Source of the DNA: Planctomicrobium sp051465645
GTDB taxonomy: Bacteria > Planctomycetota > Planctomycetia > Planctomycetales > Planctomycetaceae
DNA: 64,000 bases
Reading direction: 5' to 3'
NCBI RefSeq assembly: GCF_051465645.1
Contig: NZ_CP195790.1
Coordinates: 5,146,001-5,210,000, forward strand
Made by a program: the position numbers and the translations under genes. Numbering within the stretch: the first letter of the stretch is position 1; each line of letters opens with the position of its first letter. Positions 59,201-64,000 of this stretch are shown here, in pieces. The notes under the pieces were generated by a model that was not told the DNA's origin, did no database searches, and saw only the letters and a list, made by a program, of their open reading frames with translations.

Positions 59201-60939
59201 TGCAGTTGGAATTGAATATTGCGCAGGCGGATCATCTGGCGAATCGCCCATCTTCGGTACTCATTCGATCACAACGGGTCATTGACAGTGGCCATGCCGA
59301 TTTCCTGCCACAGGCATTGCGATTGCAGGCGACTCAACTTGTTGACCTTGGTTGGTATCAGGATGCACTGGCCGTCTGGGAACGGTTGGAGAAGCTTCCG
59401 GATGCTGTTCTCCCGGACCGTCAGTCGTCGTTGGCATTGGCCACGGCTGGAGTGGCTCAGGCTCAAGAGCATCTGAAAAGCAAGTCCGTTGCTTCCTTCT
59501 GGAAGGGAGCATGGCGTATTGAACGTGAAGGGCTGGCAGGCGACGAATCATCTCTGATCAGTATCAAGGAGTTGGGGAAAGGGCAGACACAGTTGCAGTC
59601 ACTGCGATTCCTTGCCGACCAGAAGCATGATCGGTTTCGAATTGAGAATCGGATCACGGGCGAATTCCTCGGGTCGTACCCGTTTCGAGGGGATTCGGAG
59701 CTGAATCATCAGTCTGGCGCCGTTGTGCGTCTGCAGGGGGCATCAGCGTTGATGGTTCATCAGGGAGTGATTCAATCTCTCGACTGGACAACACAGCGAA
59801 TTGCCTGGAGTTGGAGTCCCGAGTTGCGTCCCTCTGTCATGGCACGGCTGGCGGTCATTCCGTCCCAGCACAGCGATGCCATGTTGCCTGCGACACAGTT
59901 TCTGGCGACGCGCCAGTATTATGCCAATCGTGATCAGGCAGGCTTTCTTGTGACGGGAACTCAGCGAACATTGTTGTTGCTGTGCCGTGACTGGGTGGCA
60001 CTTGATCCATTGACCGGCGAGGAACTTTGGCGAGACACGAACGCTCCGGAACGTGCGTTCGCTCACGCGTTTGGGGCAGGCGAATTTCTGGTCTCCGGGA
60101 CGGAACGTCGGGAATTGCGTCGCGAAGTTGACGGAGCGATTCTTCCGTCGAAGGAGTTGACTCCACTGTTGTCCAGAACGATTTCAATTCTGGATGGCGA
60201 CCTGATTGTGATTCAGCGTCCAGTCCCTGGTGGCTCGACGGCGACTCTGCAACGGGTGTCTAAGTCAGGTGGCGAAGTCTGGTCTCGCGAACTTACGGTT
60301 CGATCCTGGATTTCGTCTCCAAGTGCTGAACTGCTGTTATGGCGGTCCGAAGATGACGATCTCATGATGATCGATTTGCGAGATGGAAGTGAGCGGCTGC
60401 TCGCAAATCTCAAGGACTATCGCAACGGAAGTCAGTCGCCTGTCCATGTCATTTCCGAACGTGACAGGTTCTATATCGTGATAGAGAACCGTGAATCGTC
60501 GGCGGGCTACCTGGGGATTCAGGGAGTCCCTGCCACGGGTGCTGTTCTCTGTTTTGATCGTGCCGGGGAATTGAAGTGGACGTTGAATCCTCAAACTCAG
60601 GTTCAGCCGTTGACTTCGTTAAGCAACAAGAACAGACCGCCTCGAAGTTGGCCATTGAAGTTGTTGACTCAGGATTTTTCAGATAGTCCTGTCGTGTTGC
60701 TGGTGGCCGATGTCTCTGAGCATTCCGGTGAGCATTATTTCCATCGATTGAAGGTTGTTGCGGTCGATAAAGCAACAGGGAAAATCGTGATCGATCAGGG
60801 GATTCCCAGTGAATCCGGTGGGTTCTCGTACGTTTATGTGAACCTGGAGCACCAACGGATCGAGTTGCGAACGTACAACGAACAACTGCGTCTGATTCCT
60901 GATGCTGACGTCGTGGGAGCCGCGCCTGCTGCGGATTAA
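56269..60939 (+). CDS. Very large secreted PQQ-repeat beta-propeller protein with TPR-like region
   Basis: About 1556-aa protein. A signal peptide (about residues 22-46, PLGFLLGVALAVFGLLQPEIVCA) follows a basic N-terminus. The next about 250 residues are helical and TPR-like (LKTVKELIEEGRWHDVTDQFQFLL, GMYGQAASAWERLIAL). Residues about 330-800 carry PQQ/BamB-type propeller repeats: DSKTGHLLWEHRTPD, DLQTGQTLWRIGG, NARTGEVEWSQPL, DLQTGKTLWSHSK. A second helical TPR-like block (about 800-1090) and a second set of repeats (WVALDPLTGEELWRD, VDKATGKIVIDQG) follow. ATG 56215 is an alternative start. Ligand and cellular role unknown; periplasmic or surface location inferred. Confidence 0.85.
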   Translation: MSSIKNKTLTSPPGRLNCSCHRPLGFLLGVALAVFGLLQPEIVCADDEPSNPLESLFKNLDRGIRDVGDELSRQKSGRDPLDLRLIQRPEQARQLKTVKELIEEGRWHDVTDQFQFLLSQPADAFEIGPNRVYRSLLKEVDQLVTSLPEEGRRNYLSKFSAVADRQLQQAMTNLDQDELQEVAMRYGHTPAGRTALRTLAQLWRDQGMYGQAASAWERLIALAPAEVTPELETQYALALARCGRTGTALQVAEKLQNKELLDQIARLGATGNIPAGTSSLNAGAFFSIADPQVSAAAPNPVFARVWSQPLIERYNVKACIEELAEDMRAQGRALLPTIQPLTVNGIVVYRTLRSLQARDSKTGHLLWEHRTPDSPEVMLTRREASDEDIDLDDPQHVLNLGFADGFAYREALFENHPIASLIYRDEVYGGLTSDGMRVFSVESTGEALMTAPVYAWDESQSGETPENIWSTNELAAYDLQTGQTLWRIGGTRIEEPFSRPLSGTFFFGPPTPSGGMLYSIGEQNGEVQLFCLNARTGEVEWSQPLANPGRQIGVDAVRRHWPCRPVIAEGLILCPTNCGWFLAVDQATRRLRWAARYSPRIDQRRGYRGNSPAQSVQQINRRWQNAIPVVTSGHVLFTPPEFPDEFGITHPMIYCLDLQTGKTLWSHSKQERPSGTTLYLAGVWNDFAILVGTEAVSALKVSGGGKVAWTLPLLHAPTGRGLIVNQKLFLPVETRNLLQIDLETASIEMTTTLVDSKSALGNLTLDHDVLLCLSYDEIAAFPANAPQGTPDSGPLALVQQAILSARQQLSAGNWETALNMLEATSQSPMPLPEEFSNEIEELQFQGLSAKLKSEGDHHDATLLQLHKVATSLNQIPRYQRLLADHLAANGDLEHSLKILLDVLEQAGPSDVIREETRTVRIDGWVGPRFQNLYQQLSDAASKEAFDAEVAARIARLPVDRELVLDRWARAFMFHPLGLQLELNIAQADHLANRPSSVLIRSQRVIDSGHADFLPQALRLQATQLVDLGWYQDALAVWERLEKLPDAVLPDRQSSLALATAGVAQAQEHLKSKSVASFWKGAWRIEREGLAGDESSLISIKELGKGQTQLQSLRFLADQKHDRFRIENRITGEFLGSYPFRGDSELNHQSGAVVRLQGASALMVHQGVIQSLDWTTQRIAWSWSPELRPSVMARLAVIPSQHSDAMLPATQFLATRQYYANRDQAGFLVTGTQRTLLLLCRDWVALDPLTGEELWRDTNAPERAFAHAFGAGEFLVSGTERRELRREVDGAILPSKELTPLLSRTISILDGDLIVIQRPVPGGSTATLQRVSKSGGEVWSRELTVRSWISSPSAELLLWRSEDDDLMMIDLRDGSERLLANLKDYRNGSQSPVHVISERDRFYIVIENRESSAGYLGIQGVPATGAVLCFDRAGELKWTLNPQTQVQPLTSLSNKNRPPRSWPLKLLTQDFSDSPVVLLVADVSEHSGEHYFHRLKVVAVDKATGKIVIDQGIPSESGGFSYVYVNLEHQRIELRTYNEQLRLIPDADVVGAAPAAD

Positions 60940-60947
60940 AGTTGCTG

Positions 60948-62171
60948 ATGAGCAGAACGATTTTGAAAGCCAGATGGTTGTTCGACGGAACAAATCCTCC
61001 GGTGGAACACGCGGAAATTGTGATTGATGGGGACCGGATCGGATCTGGTCCGAGCGATGACGCACAGGCGGAGGTGATTCAACTCGGGAACATTGCCGTC
61101 ATCCCTGGCTTGATCAATACGCACACCCATCTCGAATTCAGCAAACTTTCTATCCCGCTCGAACCACGTCGTGAGTTTGCAAACTGGATTCGCACTGTGA
61201 TCGCAGAGCAACGACAGCGCAATGTCGGGCCGCTCGCATCCGTTCAACAAGGCCTGCAGGAGACCAGTTCGACCGGGACTTCAGGGCTTGCCGAGATTGC
61301 GACATCAGACTGGATCTTTGATCCTGATTTGTCGCCATCATCACAGTCGCTGCTCGTATTGCGTGAGTTTCTGGGACTGCGACAAGAGGCGATTGATCCC
61401 CAGCTTGATGCGGCGCGTCTGTTTCTTGAACAAGCCTCTTCTCATTCAAGGCGAACTCCGGGAGGGCAGCGTCTTCAAGTCGGGTTGAGTCCTCATGCTC
61501 CGTATTCGCTGCATCCAAAACTGTTTGAGGGGCTGTGTGAACTTGCAGCGGACGCAAGTGTCCCTGTGGCGATGCATCTCGCTGAATCCCCTGCGGAGAT
61601 TGAACTGTTGGAGAACGGCACAGGGCCGCTGGCCGACCTGTTTTCCAGCATGGGAATCTGGCGCGACGGTGTGATTCCTCGACAGACTCGACCGTTGAAT
61701 TACCTCGAATGTCTGGCAGAATTGCCTCGCGTTATCGTGGCTCACGGTAATCTGCTGACCTCGGATGAGATGGAGTTCATGGCGCGTCATTCACAAATGT
61801 CCGTGGCATATTGCCCACGAACTCATGCGGCGATGCAGACAGGTGAACATCCCTGGCAAGAGATGAAGCGTCTCGGAATTCGTGTGACGCTAGGAACAGA
61901 CAGCAGGGCTTCAAATCCCGACTTAAGTCTGTGGAATGAGCTGTTATTTCTCGCAGGTCGGTTCCCGGAGATCGATGCTTCTGAACTCCTCCGAATGGCG
62001 ACCGCTGATGCTGCTGACGCCTTGGGATGGGAAGATCAGGGACGAATTGAACCTGGTTTGCTCGCGAATCTTGTTCTCATTTCACTCCCGGAATCTGGAG
62101 TGAACGATCCGCAGCGTTGTTTGTTCACTGGCTCCGTTCAGCGAGTGATGCTGAATGGGCAATGGTGTTAG
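60948..62171 (+). CDS. Amidohydrolase (aminodeoxyfutalosine or guanine deaminase-like)
   Basis: 407-aa metal-dependent hydrolase of the amidohydrolase superfamily. Zn ligands and catalytic residues are in PGLINTHTHLEFSKL, VAMHLAESPAEIELL, VIVAHGNLL and VTLGTDSRASNPDLSLW. PHAPYSLHPKL is typical of the deaminase branch. Possible substrates include aminodeoxyfutalosine (futalosine menaquinone pathway), guanine or other aminated purine derivatives; sequence alone does not decide. It starts eight bases after the large PQQ/TPR gene, so the two are probably cotranscribed. Confidence 0.88.
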   Translation: MSRTILKARWLFDGTNPPVEHAEIVIDGDRIGSGPSDDAQAEVIQLGNIAVIPGLINTHTHLEFSKLSIPLEPRREFANWIRTVIAEQRQRNVGPLASVQQGLQETSSTGTSGLAEIATSDWIFDPDLSPSSQSLLVLREFLGLRQEAIDPQLDAARLFLEQASSHSRRTPGGQRLQVGLSPHAPYSLHPKLFEGLCELAADASVPVAMHLAESPAEIELLENGTGPLADLFSSMGIWRDGVIPRQTRPLNYLECLAELPRVIVAHGNLLTSDEMEFMARHSQMSVAYCPRTHAAMQTGEHPWQEMKRLGIRVTLGTDSRASNPDLSLWNELLFLAGRFPEIDASELLRMATADAADALGWEDQGRIEPGLLANLVLISLPESGVNDPQRCLFTGSVQRVMLNGQWC

Positions 62172-62245
62172 ACCAGAGTCCACTGTTTTTACGCGGTGTT
62201 GCATACAGGCCGAGTGAGAGCGTTTAAGGGATCGTCTGGAGCTTG

Positions 62246-63220
62246 TTAGCTGGGTTGCTGTGAGCGTTTCCAGGCAATGATGTCATCCAGAATGTCAGCC
62301 AGTTTCAATGACGGTTTACGCCCGAGTGTCTCATAGAGTCGCGAGACATCCGGGACTCGTCGGCGAACGTCCTCGAAGTCTTCGCCATACGCTTGCTGGT
62401 AGCCAAGGTACTGAATCGGGATTTTCGGGTCGACTCGTTGGATCACTTCTTTCGCCAACTGTTCGATCGATACGTCCTGATCGCTGCCGATGTTGAAGAT
62501 CTTTCCGACAGCCTTATCTGATTCCGTCAGGCCAATGACGCAGTCGACGACTTCTTTCACATGTGCGAAGCAGCGGACTTGTTGCCCATCGTCATAGACG
62601 ACAACCGGGCCGCCAGCGAGAGCCTGAGTGACGAATCTGGGGATCACCATTCCATAATTGCCAACTTGTCGTGGGCCGACAACGTTAAAGAAACGCCCGA
62701 TGGTGACTGGAAGCTGGTACTTGTTGAAATAGGCGAGAGACAGGAATTCATCGATTGCTTTGGAACACCCATAAGCCCAGCGAGGACGTGACGTCGGGCC
62801 AAAGTGCAGGTCGTCGTTTTCGTTCCAGCGTTCTTTGGGATTCTTGCCATAGACTTCACTCGTGGAGGCGAGGAAGAAACGGCAGCCGGTTTGAACCGCG
62901 AGCTTCAGCAGAAACTCGGTCGGGTAAATGTTTGTTTCAATCGTGCGGACCGGATCTTCGGCGACCAGCTTCACCCCGACGGCTGCGGCAAGGTGATAAA
63001 TTGTGTCGACCCCTTGTACGGAGTCCATCACCAATCGCTGGTCGGTGATCGATCCATTGATCAACGTCAGATTTGGATGGTCTTTGATCGCTGCGAGGTT
63101 GTCGGCTCGCCCGGTCGAGAAATCGTCCAGCACTTTCACTCGGTGCCCGAGCTGGAGGAGCTGTTCAGACAGGTGACTACCAATGAATCCGGCACCACCG
63201 GTGACAAGGCACAAGGACAT
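62246..63220 (-). CDS. NAD-dependent nucleotide-sugar epimerase/decarboxylase (extended SDR)
   Basis: 324-aa extended short-chain dehydrogenase. The nucleotide motif is VTGGAGFIGSHL. The catalytic residues are in FLASTSEVYG and the YxxxK pair WAYGCSKAIDEF. Downstream signatures are TIGRFFNVVGPRQ and FAHVKEVVDCV. This set is shared by UDP-glucose 4-epimerases and UDP-glucuronate decarboxylases; the exact substrate cannot be fixed. ATG 63220 gives the usual N-terminus MSLCLVTGGAG. It is convergent with the amidohydrolase gene. Confidence 0.92.
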   Translation of the reverse strand: MSLCLVTGGAGFIGSHLSEQLLQLGHRVKVLDDFSTGRADNLAAIKDHPNLTLINGSITDQRLVMDSVQGVDTIYHLAAAVGVKLVAEDPVRTIETNIYPTEFLLKLAVQTGCRFFLASTSEVYGKNPKERWNENDDLHFGPTSRPRWAYGCSKAIDEFLSLAYFNKYQLPVTIGRFFNVVGPRQVGNYGMVIPRFVTQALAGGPVVVYDDGQQVRCFAHVKEVVDCVIGLTESDKAVGKIFNIGSDQDVSIEQLAKEVIQRVDPKIPIQYLGYQQAYGEDFEDVRRRVPDVSRLYETLGRKPSLKLADILDDIIAWKRSQQPS

Positions 63221-63396
63221 GGTGATTACTCTGCCGCGAAACAAAACTCTTCCTCAAGAGCAACACCGCTCTGCGGAGGAACATGAAATGACGCATCGAT
63301 CCTGCTTCGAGTGAGTCTCACTCAGGGATTTCCTCACTCGACTGACTGCATGGTGACAGGTTGTCTTCCATCCGTCTATCAACTTTCAAAAACGCG

Positions 63397-63430
63397 AAAA
63401 GCCGAATCCTGGTTCACAGAATTCGGCTTT
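63397..63430 (-). terminator. Terminator after the sulfotransferase gene
   Basis: AAAGCCGAAT (63398-63407) and ATTCGGCTTT (63421-63430) pair over 10 bp with a 13-nt loop. On the minus strand it is followed by TTTTCG. Confidence 0.7.
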
Positions 63431-63461
63431 CGGAGTGATGATCACCTGCACGCGGCCTGAC

Positions 63462-64000
63462 TTATGCTGCGGCGGTTTCCTTTTCCTGATCAGGGCTCAC
63501 ATAACCAAAGCGGTCATAGAACTCTTTGCAGTATTCGTAAACACGTTGCTGCCAGTGAGGATCACGGCCGAATCGGTTCTTCTTGTAATCCTTGTGGTTC
63601 ACAAGTTTCTTTTCGAGAGTCTTGCGGACAAACTCGAAGTCACCGAGCTGAAGCTCTTTGTAGATCCGTTCGATTTCAGCCATCGGATTCTGAGACAGAT
63701 TCTCGTACTTCACTTCTGTCAGATTCTCTGGCGGAATCAGGTCGCGCTCTGCTTCGTAAGTCCGGTACGCTCCCATGAAGGTTTCGAGGACACTTTCCTC
63801 GGCGTTCGGGTGAAACGAACTTCCAAGTGTATTCTCTTCAATCATGGTTGAACGCAGGTGCAACGTCGAATTGAACACGTCGAACGGGTGACGGGCAATG
63901 TGAATGAACTTCGCGTCTGGGAAGAGCTTCAGCAGTGCCTTCACACGGTAAGTGTGAGAAGGGGACTTCATGACCAGAGGCTTTGGAGACCGCAGGGTCA
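63462..64000 (-). CDS. Sulfotransferase family protein (5' end outside window)
   Basis: C-terminal about 178 residues of a PAPS-dependent sulfotransferase (Sulfotransfer_3 type); the frame is open through position 64000, so the N-terminus with the 5'-phosphosulfate loop is missing. Visible motifs are KPLVMKSPSHTYRVKALL and FPDAKFIHIARHPFDVFNST, which form the 3'-phosphate-binding region, and KYENLSQNPMAEIERIY. Such enzymes sulfate glycans or lipids. It may work on the fucose-containing surface polymers implied by gmd-fcl, but that link is only suggestive. Confidence 0.9.
   Translation of the reverse strand, partial: TLRSPKPLVMKSPSHTYRVKALLKLFPDAKFIHIARHPFDVFNSTLHLRSTMIEENTLGSSFHPNAEESVLETFMGAYRTYEAERDLIPPENLTEVKYENLSQNPMAEIERIYKELQLGDFEFVRKTLEKKLVNHKDYKKNRFGRDPHWQQRVYEYCKEFYDRFGYVSPDQEKETAAA

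Overview
The window looks like a chromosomal segment of a planctomycete (order Planctomycetales or a close relative). The evidence is a bacterial microcompartment (BMC) locus of the Planctomycetes-Verrucomicrobia type, 23S-5S rRNA units with no linked 16S gene, DUF1080 and PQQ-repeat secreted proteins, an oversized signal peptidase I, and frequent weak or absent Shine-Dalgarno sequences. Species cannot be named from sequence reading alone.

Layout. 1-3.6 kb: the 3'-truncated signal peptidase I gene, a DUF309 protein and a lipoprotein. 4.3-6.4 kb: gmd-fcl, making GDP-L-fucose. 6.4-11.0 kb (minus): a MoxR / DUF58 / transglutaminase / small-protein operon with overlapping ends. 11.2-20.0 kb (plus): the BMC locus: DeoR regulator, PduL, two BMC-H, acetate kinase, BMC-P, a membrane protein, aldehyde dehydrogenase, BMC-P, a degenerate RpiB-like protein, BMC-P, and a class II aldolase, closed by a strong terminator. 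20.4-22.4 kb: tRNA-Leu(UAA) and a dGTPase-like gene of different base composition. 22.9-29.6 kb: alaS, hpf, and a PTS phosphorelay (EIIA, HPr, EI) with no sugar permease. 29.7-31.3 kb: an inverse-autotransporter-like outer membrane barrel. 31.9-39.6 kb: two tandem 23S-5S units identical over about 3.6 kb. 39.8-64 kb: housekeeping and accessory genes: Rieske protein, glycosyltransferase, nagB-nagA, aspartate kinase, comB-like, yacG, sulfite reductase, sucD, hemD-like, HAD phosphatase, two DUF1080 proteins, a very large PQQ/TPR secreted protein, an amidohydrolase, a nucleotide-sugar epimerase, and a sulfotransferase cut by the window end.

How the genes work together. The BMC locus fits the known fucose/rhamnose pathway. 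The aldolase cleaves fuculose-1-phosphate or rhamnulose-1-phosphate to DHAP and lactaldehyde. The CoA-acylating dehydrogenase makes lactyl-CoA, PduL makes lactyl-phosphate, and the acetate-kinase-like enzyme yields lactate and ATP. PduL, the dehydrogenase, the RpiB-like protein (N-terminal) and the aldolase (C-terminal) all carry short amphipathic helices typical of encapsulation peptides. The sugar kinase, isomerase and any alcohol or lactate dehydrogenase are not in the window. The least explained members are the 241-aa RpiB-like protein and the 150-aa membrane protein. In the rRNA units, each copy has its own promoter, boxB/boxA-like antitermination signal, three-part processing stem and terminator.
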